64,000 bases of DNA, taken from the NCBI RefSeq assembly GCF_000166715.1, contig NZ_AEMI01000036.1:62001-126000 (forward strand). The letters are read 5' to 3'. Made by a program: the position numbers and the translations under genes. Under the pieces are notes generated by a model, which was given only the letters and a program-made list of their open reading frames with translations, did no database searches and had not been told where the DNA came from. Below are positions 9,060 to 17,850 of the stretch, piece after piece (the stretch's first letter is position 1; every line of letters begins with the position of its first letter). Source of the DNA: Leuconostoc gelidum subsp. gelidum KCTC 3527 (GTDB taxonomy: Bacteria; Bacillota; Bacilli; Lactobacillales; Lactobacillaceae).

Positions 9060-10175
9060 GTGAATAAATCAACTAAAATAATTATTGGTATAGCCACTGT
9101 AGCGGTTGTGGGTGTTGGCATTTATGCAGCAACGGCACATAAATCAAGCACAGTAAATCAAGCAAATGCAGCAGCAAAACTCGGTTTAGTTTTGGATGTT
9201 GGCGGTGTCGATGACCACTCATTTAACCAGTCGGCTTGGGAGGGTGCTAAGCAGTATGCAAAGGTAAATCAGTTGCAGGCTGGACAAAATAAACCTGTAA
9301 CTTACTTTACTGCATCGGATCATTCAGATTTAGACCAAAATTTTAATTTAGCAACGAAAAATAAACAATATAAAATTGTTTATGGTATTGGTTATTCGTT
9401 AAACCAACCAATTACAAAATCAGCTAAGTTAAATCCAAAACAAAAATTTGTTTTAGTTGATGATATTGTCACAAACCGTTCTAACGTTGCCTCAGTTATG
9501 TTTCGTTCAGAACAATCATCATATCTAGCCGGTGTCGCAGCAGCTACTAAAGCCCAAAAAAACAATGAGAAAAAAATTGGTTTCATTGGTGGCATTCATG
9601 GTAACATTATTGATGCGTTTGATGCGGGTTTTGAGGCAGGTGTTAAAGCAACTGATCCTTCGTTGACAGTTGAAAAGCAATACGCAAATTCATTTACTGA
9701 TTCTGCTAAAGGGAAAACCATTGCTGCGGCTATGTATGCATCAGGAATTAAAACTATTTTTGCTGCAGCGGGATTTGTGGGTAATGGTGCATTTTCAGAA
9801 GCAAAAGCTGAAAATTCTAAGTTGCTAGCTGATTCAAAAGATCGTCTATATATTATTGGCGTTGATCGTGACCAAAAATCAGATGGTGCGTATACGTCAA
9901 AAGATGGTAAGAAAGAAACATCAACACTAGCTTCTTCAATCACGTCGGTTGGAGATGGTGTTAAAAATATTGCTGAGACGTACAATAAAAATAAAACTTT
10001 CCCTGGCGGTAAGACGATAGCTTATGGCTTGAAAGAAAATGGCGTTTACTTAACAGATTCAGAATTAACAGCAGCAGAAACAGCGGCAGTTAAAAAAGCA
10101 CAGAAGGCAATTATTAATGGCACAATAAAGGTTCCAAATCACCCAAAGGGATCACAATTTGACCAAAAATTTTAA
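9060..10175 (+). CDS. BMP/Med-family substrate-binding protein (purine nucleoside ABC transporter type)
   Basis: Extracytoplasmic binding protein of the basic membrane protein family, in lactic acid bacteria usually the ribonucleoside-binding part of an ABC importer. The GTG at 9060 is chosen because AAAAGGGAGA lies 9 bases upstream and it opens with a signal-like segment; the frame is open further upstream, but that part is charged and unlike the family. Mature-domain signatures LVLDVGGVDDHSFNQSAWEG and KIGFIGGIHGNIIDAFDAGFEAG are clear. The N-terminus is a hydrophobic anchor (about residues 5-23) with no lipobox cysteine, unlike typical BMP lipoproteins. No permease or ATPase genes are adjacent. 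Confidence 0.87.
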   Translation: MNKSTKIIIGIATVAVVGVGIYAATAHKSSTVNQANAAAKLGLVLDVGGVDDHSFNQSAWEGAKQYAKVNQLQAGQNKPVTYFTASDHSDLDQNFNLATKNKQYKIVYGIGYSLNQPITKSAKLNPKQKFVLVDDIVTNRSNVASVMFRSEQSSYLAGVAAATKAQKNNEKKIGFIGGIHGNIIDAFDAGFEAGVKATDPSLTVEKQYANSFTDSAKGKTIAAAMYASGIKTIFAAAGFVGNGAFSEAKAENSKLLADSKDRLYIIGVDRDQKSDGAYTSKDGKKETSTLASSITSVGDGVKNIAETYNKNKTFPGGKTIAYGLKENGVYLTDSELTAAETAAVKKAQKAIINGTIKVPNHPKGSQFDQKF

Positions 10176-10230
10176 ATGTGATTTGTGGCTTAAGGGTCAC
10201 TACAAGTTATGATAAATAATAAAGTTGAGA

Positions 10231-10257
10231 AGCGTCACGATTAGGGACGCTTTTTTT
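10231..10257 (+). terminator. Intrinsic terminator after the BMP gene
   Basis: AGCGTC (10231-10236) pairs with GACGCT (10246-10251), followed by T7. The next gene's extended -10 begins on its last base. Confidence 0.85.
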
Positions 10258-10339
10258 GTTATAATGATAGGAGTATGTTTTAGGAGGAAGTGTGTTTGTT
10301 ATCTATTATTATGATAGAGAATAAACACACAATAATAAA
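10257..10339 (+). promoter_or_regulatory. Promoter and hairpin-bridged ribosome-binding site of the DUF1831 gene
   Basis: Extended -10 TGTTATAAT (10257-10265), then SD TAGGAGGAA (10281-10289). Directly after it bases 10290-10300 pair with 10320-10330 (11 contiguous pairs, one G-T), then one A-G mismatch, then TCTAT/ATAGA (10302-10306 with 10314-10318) around a 7-base loop. The linker AATAATAAA leads to the ATG at 10340. The real SD-to-ATG distance is about 51 bases; with the hairpin excluded it is about 11. Confidence 0.8.
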
Positions 10340-10678
10340 ATGGCTTTTAACAAAATAGTAACGGTTCCGGATGATGCTACTTATAAATTAAGTGATAACA
10401 TAAAAAAATATACACTGGGTGATCTTGGATTTATTACCAACAATGCTGGTGTGCATGTTTTGCATCGTGCTTTAGAACCAGAAAAATCATTAGTAAATGC
10501 GATTCAGTTAAAAATATCAGTTAACCAAGAATTGACTGGATTTAAAATAAGCACATTGTCTGCTGGTGATGTCGTTCGCGTTAATATATTTAAAAATAAT
10601 AACGCTGAAGAAATGGTTAAATTGTATCATTTCTTTATGGCAGAGTTGGTGGCGCGCAATGTGCTGGAAAAGATTTAA
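10340..10678 (+). CDS. DUF1831 family protein
   Basis: 112-aa cytoplasmic protein resembling the DUF1831 family of Lactobacillales (MAFNK.V.VP start, TLGDLGF, LTGFKIST segments). Function unknown. No membrane segment. It is the first gene of a run with the histidine phosphatase, whose ATG starts two bases after its stop. The ATG at 10340 lacks a nearby SD; the only strong SD is on the far side of a 16-pair hairpin. Confidence 0.8.
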   Translation: MAFNKIVTVPDDATYKLSDNIKKYTLGDLGFITNNAGVHVLHRALEPEKSLVNAIQLKISVNQELTGFKISTLSAGDVVRVNIFKNNNAEEMVKLYHFFMAELVARNVLEKI

Positions 10679-10679
10679 T

Positions 10680-11333
10680 ATGACCAAATTTTATTTCGTC
10701 CGTCATGGACAAACTGAATGGAATCTTGAACGTCGTTTTCAAGGCGGACATGGTGATTCTAATTTATTACCATCGAGTTACGATGATATGGCAAAAGTCG
10801 GCCAGTTTCTTAACGAGGTGGATTTTGCGCGTGTATTTGCTTCACCATTAAAACGTGCCCGAATCACCGCTATTAATATTGTAAAGCACTTAAATTATCA
10901 TGGACGTTTGTCATTGCGATCAAACATTGCTGAAGTTGGTCTTGGTAAATGGGAAGGCGAACTAGTATCAAATGTCACAATTAATTACGCAGAGTCGTTC
11001 AAAAACTACCGTGAGGATTTAGATAAATTTGAAGGCAAGGAGTTTGAAGGCGAAGGTTACACGAAGGCGGAAAAACGTTTTGTCCGCTTCGTCAAAAATA
11101 TTGCTAATCAATATCCGAATGATAATATATTAATTGTTTCACATGGTATGGCATTATCTTTTGGTATTAATGGTTTGCTTGAACAACCACGAATGACTAT
11201 TCGCCAACGAGGCGGATTAAGTAACACGTCGACCACTGTTTTGTCCACTAGCGATGGGCAACATTTTACAGTCGATGACTGGAATAACACAACATATCTG
11301 AATAAAAAACAGAATGCATCAACTACGATTTAA
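10680..11333 (+). CDS. Histidine phosphatase family protein (phosphoglycerate mutase-like)
   Basis: 217-aa cytoplasmic phosphatase or mutase. The RHG signature is at residues 8-10 (His9 is the phospho-acceptor) and the second catalytic histidine is His155 in VSHGMALS. Substrate not identifiable: the family includes broad phosphatases as well as cofactor-dependent mutases, and the sequence is shorter than glycolytic GpmA. The ATG at 10680 is chosen because the RHG motif normally lies within the first dozen residues; a weak GGAAAAG lies upstream and translational coupling to the DUF1831 gene is likely. Confidence 0.87.
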   Translation: MTKFYFVRHGQTEWNLERRFQGGHGDSNLLPSSYDDMAKVGQFLNEVDFARVFASPLKRARITAINIVKHLNYHGRLSLRSNIAEVGLGKWEGELVSNVTINYAESFKNYREDLDKFEGKEFEGEGYTKAEKRFVRFVKNIANQYPNDNILIVSHGMALSFGINGLLEQPRMTIRQRGGLSNTSTTVLSTSDGQHFTVDDWNNTTYLNKKQNASTTI

Positions 11334-11380
11334 AAACTGTGTATTACTATGACGAAAAGACGATCTGGACAGAATATTAA

Positions 11381-13765
11381 ATGGCTTATCAAGAACAACA
11401 ACTCGAAAAAATTACTGGTACGTTACAAAATGTTATATTTGCGTCGTCTGATTCCTACTTTAAAATCTTGTCCATTCTGATTGAAGAATCAACGCTTGAA
11501 AGCTGGCAAGAACCTGAAATTATTGCAACTGGCACATTTGCTGATGTTCAAGAAGGCAGTGTATACGCTTTTTATGGTAATGTTGTGCGGCACCCGAAAT
11601 ATGGACAGCAACTTAAAGTCATGCGCTATGAAAATGAATTGCCTCCTGATGAAGAAGGTCTCATCAAATATTTTGTGAGTGGGCAATTTTCAGGTATTGG
11701 TCAAAAAACAGCTGAAAAAATTGTTGATCACTTGGGCTTAAATGCTGTTAATTTAATTTTGGATGATGTACATGTATTAGATGGTATCATCAAGGAAGCT
11801 ACTGCAAAAAAACTCGTCCATAGTTTGCAATTGAATTTAGGCTTAGAACGCTTATTTCAAGTTGGGAACCGATTTGGCATTGGTGCAGATATTGCTGGGC
11901 GACTGTATGATCAATATGGTAGTGAAGCACAGGATATTTTGATTCAAGATCCTTATCGTTTAGTGTTTGAGTTCGATGGTATATCGTTTAAAACTGCAGA
12001 TCAGATTGGACAAAAATCTGGCATTGATCAGTTGGATGATAGACGGCTACAGGCAGCAGTCTATGCTGCGATAATGACTGTTAGTTTTCAATATGGGCAT
12101 ACATATTTAACGCGTCAACAGTTGTTGCAATCAACGGCACAATTATTGCGTGATGAGGCACTAGAGGATGATTTAGATCAAGCAATTACCAAATTATTGG
12201 CAACCCATGTTCTAGTGACTGATGACGATAAATTATATGCAGCAGCTTTATATGATGCGGAAACACAAGTAGCTCATGACTTGAAACGTTTATTGCAGGC
12301 AAATCAACCATTTGAGATGTCAGTTGAAGATATCGATGCGGCTTTTATCACGCCGGGTCAATTAGAGCTGGATAGGACACAAATTGCAGCAGTTAAAGCA
12401 GGATTAAACGCGCAGGTATTTTTACTGACTGGTGGGCCTGGAACAGGGAAGACAACCATCGTACGTTCAATTGTTGCAACATGGCAAAAAATCCTTCAAA
12501 GCCGTGCTAAATATTCGGATCAGGCACAGGATTTTTTGAAAATGTATTCAGTTAAAATGGCATCGCCAACTGGTCGAGCAGCTAAACGTATGACTGAGGT
12601 AACTGGATATGATGCAACAACAATACACCGTTTACTTGGCATTGCTGATTTAGGCGAACCAGAGTTTACAGCAGACAATCCGATTTCAGGCGGTCTGCTC
12701 ATTATTGATGAAGCATCGATGCTGGATATTGAATTAACGGCTAAACTACTTGCCGCAGTACCAAATGGCATGAAACTAATTATTGTTGGTGATTCAGATC
12801 AATTACCTTCAGTTGGACCTGGTAATGTATTAGCAGATTTGGTTGGTAGCGAAAAAATTACGCATGTGGAGCTTGATACAATTTATCGACAAGGTCGAGG
12901 AAGTAGTATTACCAAGTTAGCGCAACATATCAAAAATGGCCAATTACCGGAAGATTTTATGCAAAATCAACGTGATAGATCAACGTTTATGGTGTCACAT
13001 GATCAAACTGATTTGGCAATTAAACAAGTGGTCCAAGCTGCTATAAAAAAAGGATATACTCAGGATGATTTACAAATTCTGACGCCCATTTATAAAACAA
13101 CTGCTGGTGTGAATGCATTGAATACAATGGCGCAAGAATTGTTTAATCCAATCAAGCCAGCTCAAAAATCATTGCAATTTGGTACAACAATCTTCCGTAA
13201 AGGAGATAAAATTTTGCAATTAGAAAATGATAGTGAGCGTGACGTGTATAATGGGGATATGGGTAAAATTATTGCTGTGCAATATAAAAATGATAAAAGT
13301 AATGATGATCATGAGGATCGATTACTGGTTGATTTTGACGGTAAAGAATTATTTTATCCTAAGAAAAATTTAAATCAATTATCACTTGCTTACGCAACCA
13401 CGGTACATAAGGCACAAGGAAATGAGTTCAAACTTGTAATTGTTGCGCTGACCACACGATTTGGACTGATGCTCAATAGAAACTTACTCTACACAGGTAT
13501 TACACGCGCAAAAGAAGCCTTAATTTTGGTTGGTGAATATGAAGCATTTAGTCGTGCTGCTCAGACTGCAGTCGCATTTCGAGCAACTTTTCTAAAAGAG
13601 CGATTGAAAGATGAAGCAGTCAGTCAACTTAAAAATAGTCATGACAAAAAAACAGAACGCGTCATTTTAAAAAAAGTATTAACATTTGAAATGATTCATT
13701 CAGATACAATTGAGCCCTTAATTGGATTAAATGGTGTCACACCATATGATTTTATGCCAAATTAA
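11381..13765 (+). CDS. recD2: RecD2-type ATP-dependent 5'-3' DNA helicase
   Basis: SF1B helicase of the RecD/YrrC type that works without RecBC in Firmicutes. The 794-aa protein has the extended N-terminus with an OB-like part and helix-hairpin-helix repeats (FSGIGQKTAEKI around 100-110), Walker A GGPGTGKT (351-358), Walker B LLIIDEASM, GDSDQLPSVGPG, and the C-terminal motif ATTVHKAQGNEF and YTGITRAKEAL. Its ribosome-binding site is poor (CTGGACAG about 8 bases upstream). It probably follows the phosphatase gene in one transcript since no terminator is seen between. Confidence 0.93.
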   Translation: MAYQEQQLEKITGTLQNVIFASSDSYFKILSILIEESTLESWQEPEIIATGTFADVQEGSVYAFYGNVVRHPKYGQQLKVMRYENELPPDEEGLIKYFVSGQFSGIGQKTAEKIVDHLGLNAVNLILDDVHVLDGIIKEATAKKLVHSLQLNLGLERLFQVGNRFGIGADIAGRLYDQYGSEAQDILIQDPYRLVFEFDGISFKTADQIGQKSGIDQLDDRRLQAAVYAAIMTVSFQYGHTYLTRQQLLQSTAQLLRDEALEDDLDQAITKLLATHVLVTDDDKLYAAALYDAETQVAHDLKRLLQANQPFEMSVEDIDAAFITPGQLELDRTQIAAVKAGLNAQVFLLTGGPGTGKTTIVRSIVATWQKILQSRAKYSDQAQDFLKMYSVKMASPTGRAAKRMTEVTGYDATTIHRLLGIADLGEPEFTADNPISGGLLIIDEASMLDIELTAKLLAAVPNGMKLIIVGDSDQLPSVGPGNVLADLVGSEKITHVELDTIYRQGRGSSITKLAQHIKNGQLPEDFMQNQRDRSTFMVSHDQTDLAIKQVVQAAIKKGYTQDDLQILTPIYKTTAGVNALNTMAQELFNPIKPAQKSLQFGTTIFRKGDKILQLENDSERDVYNGDMGKIIAVQYKNDKSNDDHEDRLLVDFDGKELFYPKKNLNQLSLAYATTVHKAQGNEFKLVIVALTTRFGLMLNRNLLYTGITRAKEALILVGEYEAFSRAAQTAVAFRATFLKERLKDEAVSQLKNSHDKKTERVILKKVLTFEMIHSDTIEPLIGLNGVTPYDFMPN

Positions 13766-13774
13766 AACATGGCC

Positions 13775-13783
13775 TGTTATAAT
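13775..13783 (+). promoter_or_regulatory. Extended -10 promoter of prs
   Basis: TGTTATAAT, identical to the extended -10 elements at 10257 and 50868, lies 30 bases upstream of the prs ATG. No good -35 is visible, as expected for extended -10 promoters. Confidence 0.5.
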
Positions 13784-13812
13784 AAAGTGAGAAAATAAAT
13801 GGAGTATAAATC

Positions 13813-14787
13813 ATGACGACCCCTGAATATCAAATATTTAGCCTTGGCAGCAATCCAAAATTAGGCAATGAAATTGCTAAAATTTTAGGGACCAAGTTAT
13901 CTGCAATAGATACGCGACAGTTTGCTGACAATGAAATCTACGAACGTATTGAACAAACTGTGCGAGGACGTGATTTATATGTCATTCAAGGTATTTCAGA
14001 TCCAGTGAATGATAATTTTATGAAATTGATGATTTTTATTGACGCAGCGAGACGTGCGTCAGCAAACACGATCAATGTTGTGTTACCTTATTTTGGATAT
14101 GCACGTGCAGATCGCAAGGCACGTTCACGGGAACCTATTTCAGCTCGATTAATTGCTAATATGTTAGAGTCTCAGGGTGTAAAGCGTGTTATAACAATGG
14201 ATCTTCATGCAGATCAAGTGCAGGGTTTCTTTGATATACCAGTGGATCATTTACTTTCTATGCCTGCATTGGGGCACTATTTTTATGAAAATGATTTATT
14301 AGGAGATGATCTCGTTGTCGTTGCACCTGATCATTCTAGTGTTGGTCGTGCGCGTAAATTTGCGGAATTATTGCACGCAGAGTGGGCAGTTGTTGATCGT
14401 CGTGTTGATAACTTAGCATCTAATAAGTCGTATGCTGTGACAGGTAATGTTATTGGTAAAAGAGCCATATTGGTGGATGATATTATTGATACTGGAACGA
14501 GCATGGTAGTAGCCAGTGAGGCTTTAGTTGCTGCAGGTGTTACAAAAATTTACGCTGTTGCGCCACATGCTGTCTTTTCAGATCAAGCGACTAACAGACT
14601 TATTGAATCAGCCATTCAACAAGTAATTATAACAAATACTATTGAAGTTCCAGTCGCCAAGCAGTTTGGTAAATTAATACAAATATCTGTGGCATCACCA
14701 TTTGCGGAAACTATTCGTCGCGTTAATGCATTTGAAAGCATAGAAGATATTATGAAGAGCCCAGATAACTTGGATGTGATGTTATGA
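13813..14787 (+). CDS. prs: Ribose-phosphate pyrophosphokinase
   Basis: Makes PRPP from ribose 5-phosphate and ATP for nucleotide, histidine and tryptophan synthesis. The 324-aa protein carries the flexible-loop region PYFGYARADRKARSREPISA, the MDLHADQVQGFF segment and the PRPP loop ILVDDIIDTGTS. Many lactic acid bacteria have two prs genes; which paralogue this is cannot be told here. TGGAG lies 8 bases before the ATG. The stop overlaps the next start (ATGA at 14784-14787). Confidence 0.95.
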   Translation: MTTPEYQIFSLGSNPKLGNEIAKILGTKLSAIDTRQFADNEIYERIEQTVRGRDLYVIQGISDPVNDNFMKLMIFIDAARRASANTINVVLPYFGYARADRKARSREPISARLIANMLESQGVKRVITMDLHADQVQGFFDIPVDHLLSMPALGHYFYENDLLGDDLVVVAPDHSSVGRARKFAELLHAEWAVVDRRVDNLASNKSYAVTGNVIGKRAILVDDIIDTGTSMVVASEALVAAGVTKIYAVAPHAVFSDQATNRLIESAIQQVIITNTIEVPVAKQFGKLIQISVASPFAETIRRVNAFESIEDIMKSPDNLDVML

Positions 14788-15677
14788 AAAACATTAATAT
14801 TAAGCCACTCGTTTCACCAGAGTGGAGTATTTTTGGTGAAACGTTTGTAACTACGCAATTTGGAGCATGCATCGAATTGAAAACTATCGGTGTTGCGAAA
14901 ATACAATTAAATTTTAAAACAAGTGGTCAGAGAGTATCTTTCGCTGTAAAAATGAATGAAGAAGCGTGGCGAACGTTACCTTTAGTAGAACAGCAATTAG
15001 TATTGACAATACCAACCAAACTAGCGCATATACGAATCATGTTACGTTCAGTTGATTCTAGCAGCATGGCGTTGTGGCAGCAGAAAATTATCTTATCTAC
15101 CATGTTGATTGATAGTGGTCAGGTAGCACCAGTTTTGTATGATGAACCCTATGTAACATTTGTTGGGGATTCAATTACAGCTGGGGAGGAAATGGCTCTA
15201 GATGGTAATCACCCAGAGTTGAGTTATCCTTTATTAGTTGCTGAAGCATTGGGGAAGCCACTCAACCGCATCGCCTATGGTGGCACGGGATTAACAGCAA
15301 GTGCACCATTTCAAGATCCTACGGCAATTTCTGCTTTGTGGCAAGTGGCTGACAACATTGAACGTCAACGTGTCTTAACAGATCTTGTTATTGTGAACTA
15401 CGGAACTAATGATTTTAATTATGATGCAACACCAGAATCTTTCACATTTGGCTTACGAATTTATTTATTAGAATTGATAAAACGCTTTCATTCTGCTAAA
15501 ATAATTTTGATGATACCTTTTAACGGTGCATTTAAAGATATTTATCAGACAGAAGTAAAACGATTTGATAATTTTATAATTATGGCAACAGATAATTGGA
15601 TAGTGCCAAATCTAAAAGTACATCCATTAAGTAGCGAACATAAGCAAATTGCTGAGCATATTTTGAGAGGACTTTAA
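14784..15677 (+). CDS. SGNH/GDSL family hydrolase or esterase
   Basis: 297 aa: an N-terminal beta-rich region of about 120 residues followed by an SGNH domain. Block I is VGDSIT with Ser130, block III VNYGTND, and block V KVHPLSSEH with His280 as the likely catalytic base. This two-part plan resembles carbohydrate esterases of the CE2 and related type, but the substrate is not known. No signal peptide is seen, so it is probably cytoplasmic. It overlaps prs by four bases and is two bases from the aldo/keto reductase gene, so the three are likely co-transcribed. Confidence 0.82.
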   Translation: MKNINIKPLVSPEWSIFGETFVTTQFGACIELKTIGVAKIQLNFKTSGQRVSFAVKMNEEAWRTLPLVEQQLVLTIPTKLAHIRIMLRSVDSSSMALWQQKIILSTMLIDSGQVAPVLYDEPYVTFVGDSITAGEEMALDGNHPELSYPLLVAEALGKPLNRIAYGGTGLTASAPFQDPTAISALWQVADNIERQRVLTDLVIVNYGTNDFNYDATPESFTFGLRIYLLELIKRFHSAKIILMIPFNGAFKDIYQTEVKRFDNFIIMATDNWIVPNLKVHPLSSEHKQIAEHILRGL

Positions 15678-15679
15678 CC

Positions 15680-16672
15680 ATGGTTTATGCAGCAGACGAA
15701 CAACGTTATGAGAAGTTACCCTATCGTCGGGTAAGTGATTCTGGACTGATTTTACCGGCCGTGTCTTTTGGATTGTGGCGTAATTTGGGCGACCAAATGC
15801 CACTTGATAATTCTAAAAAAGTTATCTTAAAAGCCTTTGATAATGGGATTTTTAGTTTCGATAATGCCTCTAATTATGGGCCAAGTAATGGGACAGCTGA
15901 AGAAACGTTTGGGCAAGTTTTTCGAAGTGATTTAAAGCCATATCGCGATGAACTAATCATAACAACTAAAGCTGGTTATCATATGTGGCCGGGACCGTTA
16001 GGTGAATTTTCTGGCAAGAAAACACTGACTGCTGCATTAGATCTCAGTCTACAACGTATGGGTCTTGATTATGTCGACATTTTTTATGCACACCGATGGG
16101 ATCCGAACACACGATTAGAAGAAACAGCGTTGGCTTTAGATTTGTTAGTTAAGCAAGGCAAAGCGTTGTATATCGGTGTGTCAAATTATACGGCAGAGCA
16201 AACTGAGGCTATTGCCAAAATATTTAATAAGTTAGGCACTCCATTTATAGGAAATCAAGTATCATATAACATGTTGAATCGTACTGCTGAAAAAGATGGA
16301 TTACTTGAAGTACTAGATAAGAACCATGCTGGCTTAATTGCTTATGGACCGTTGGCAGAAGGATTACTGACGGATCGTTATTTGGCTGATATACCAAATG
16401 ACTATCCAATTCATCGAACAAATGAATTTTTATTTGAATCAGGAAAAACAGCATTGATTGCCAAATTAAATGCGTTAAATACAATTGCAATGGCACGTGG
16501 TCAAAAATTGTCACAAATGGCACTTGCTTGGTTATTAAAAGATGATCGTGTGCCGAGTGTTGTAATTGGTGCTAGCAAGATTGACCATTTATTGGATAAT
16601 TTATCATTTAGTGATAATATGTTGTTTAGTGATGATGAGCTTGAGCGCATTCAAAATATTTTAGAAAAATAA
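15680..16672 (+). CDS. Aldo/keto reductase, YghZ/L-glyceraldehyde 3-phosphate reductase type
   Basis: 330-aa NADPH-dependent aldehyde reductase. The catalytic tetrad can be read from FDNASNYGP (Asp, Tyr), ITTKAGY (Lys) and FYAHRWD (His), with the C-terminal cofactor segment SVVIGASKIDHLLDN. The family detoxifies methylglyoxal and related aldehydes. AGAGGA lies 8 bases before the ATG. It is the last gene of the prs-hydrolase run. Confidence 0.9.
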   Translation: MVYAADEQRYEKLPYRRVSDSGLILPAVSFGLWRNLGDQMPLDNSKKVILKAFDNGIFSFDNASNYGPSNGTAEETFGQVFRSDLKPYRDELIITTKAGYHMWPGPLGEFSGKKTLTAALDLSLQRMGLDYVDIFYAHRWDPNTRLEETALALDLLVKQGKALYIGVSNYTAEQTEAIAKIFNKLGTPFIGNQVSYNMLNRTAEKDGLLEVLDKNHAGLIAYGPLAEGLLTDRYLADIPNDYPIHRTNEFLFESGKTALIAKLNALNTIAMARGQKLSQMALAWLLKDDRVPSVVIGASKIDHLLDNLSFSDNMLFSDDELERIQNILEK

Positions 16673-16773
16673 AGTTATTTAAATGCAATATTAACGCGTT
16701 TTACAAAATGAATCGTTAATTAGTGGACGGATTCTGATATACAAATCATAATTAAAAATGACAAGGACGCAAT

Positions 16774-17742
16774 GTGATTTCAATCATACTACTTAAAGCA
16801 TCAATTCTACCTTCACAAAATGAGAGCCAAATAATTTTATTTGGACTCGTTTTTTTGGCTACGTTTGTTATCTTTATTCTTGGTCAGTTGATTGTGAACT
16901 ATAGGCGGAAACTGCATAATTTTTCGTTTTATAATAGTATTATAGCTGCGTGCATTGTCACAGTGGTGGCAATCGGTGGACTATATGCTTATCAGAGCAA
17001 TATATTTGGCATCAATGATATAACCCGCAAGTATTTTCAAAAGCGTGAACGTACAATACTTAACAAAAAAAGTACAAACGATCATACAAAGCGATCTGTG
17101 ATTTCTCAAATGGTTATGCGTAATGCAGCGAAAGGCTTAGAAAAACAAGGATTTGTTTCTATTCCGAGTCAAAATATTTTATTGCCAATTTATAATGATG
17201 CCTATTCTGATAAAGGTTTAAATGCAGGAGCTGATTACGCTAATCGTTCAGAAGTTGATCCGACTGGTCAAGAAAAACCAGTCATGGGTCATAGTAATTA
17301 CGGATTGGCAGCACATAATTTTAATGATGGTCATACTGGATTTAGTGCACTACAAGAATCAACAAATCGTAATGAACCATATTTAGTCAACGGTCAGTTG
17401 AAAGGTTCGTCATGGTTAAATGGTCAAGATGTTTTGCTAGCTAACCAAAAAGGTATTTACCGATATATCATTTCTGGACAGTCAACAGTTTCAGCAACAG
17501 AGGTATCGATTTTAAATCCGACAAAAAATGTTGAATTAACTATTATCAGCTGTTTGTTTCCATCAACGCAATACCGTATTATTACACATGCAAAATTGCA
17601 AAAAACATATACTTGGGCTCAGGCACCTGCGAAATATGTCAGTGAATTTAATTTGAATGTACGTCATACGAATGCACGTGTTAACTGGTGGAATCCCGGG
17701 ATAGAAGAAGGTGCAAATGGCGATAAAGGTGCCCAAAATTAA
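16774..17742 (+). CDS. srtA: Class A sortase
   Basis: Membrane-bound transpeptidase that anchors LPxTG-type proteins to the cell wall. The 322-aa protein has two N-terminal hydrophobic segments (about residues 22-42 and 55-75) and a C-terminal sortase barrel with His181 (LAAHNF), Cys260 (TIISC) and Arg268, the catalytic triad. The start is GTG at 16774 with AAGGA 6 bases upstream; an in-frame stop just before it excludes a longer form. It is longer than many SrtA proteins because of the second N-terminal hydrophobic segment. No sortase substrate gene lies in the window. Single-gene unit. Confidence 0.85.
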   Translation: MISIILLKASILPSQNESQIILFGLVFLATFVIFILGQLIVNYRRKLHNFSFYNSIIAACIVTVVAIGGLYAYQSNIFGINDITRKYFQKRERTILNKKSTNDHTKRSVISQMVMRNAAKGLEKQGFVSIPSQNILLPIYNDAYSDKGLNAGADYANRSEVDPTGQEKPVMGHSNYGLAAHNFNDGHTGFSALQESTNRNEPYLVNGQLKGSSWLNGQDVLLANQKGIYRYIISGQSTVSATEVSILNPTKNVELTIISCLFPSTQYRIITHAKLQKTYTWAQAPAKYVSEFNLNVRHTNARVNWWNPGIEEGANGDKGAQN

Positions 17743-17781
17743 TTGGTGTTTTGACTGGAATAGTCTGACGTGCCTTTTTTT
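17743..17781 (+). terminator. Terminator after the sortase gene
   Basis: A wobble-rich stem with GACT (17752-17755 region) pairing AGTC and outer GG/CC pairs is followed by T8 (17774-17781). It lies directly after the sortase stop. Confidence 0.6.
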
Positions 17782-17836
17782 AATAAATGACGCCACGGAA
17801 GTTAGATCTAATCCAACTTCCGTGGCGTCATTTATT
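17782..17836. terminator. 22-bp perfect inverted repeat between convergent genes
   Basis: Arms 17782-17803 and 17815-17836 are exact reverse complements around an 11-base loop containing AGATCT. The right arm ends 15 bases before the mevalonate kinase stop, so it most likely ends that reverse-strand transcript; T richness is only moderate (TTTATT). Confidence 0.7.
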
Positions 17837-17850
17837 AGTTATAACAGTAT

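Noticed and set aside
9596-9985. 129-codon reverse-strand open frame inside the BMP gene
   Set aside because: Codon-use shadow of the sense gene with no initiation signal.
17782-17836. 22-bp inverted repeat as a MITE or transposon end pair
   Set aside because: Loop of 11 bases, no target-site duplication, no second copy noticed; a terminator between convergent genes explains it.
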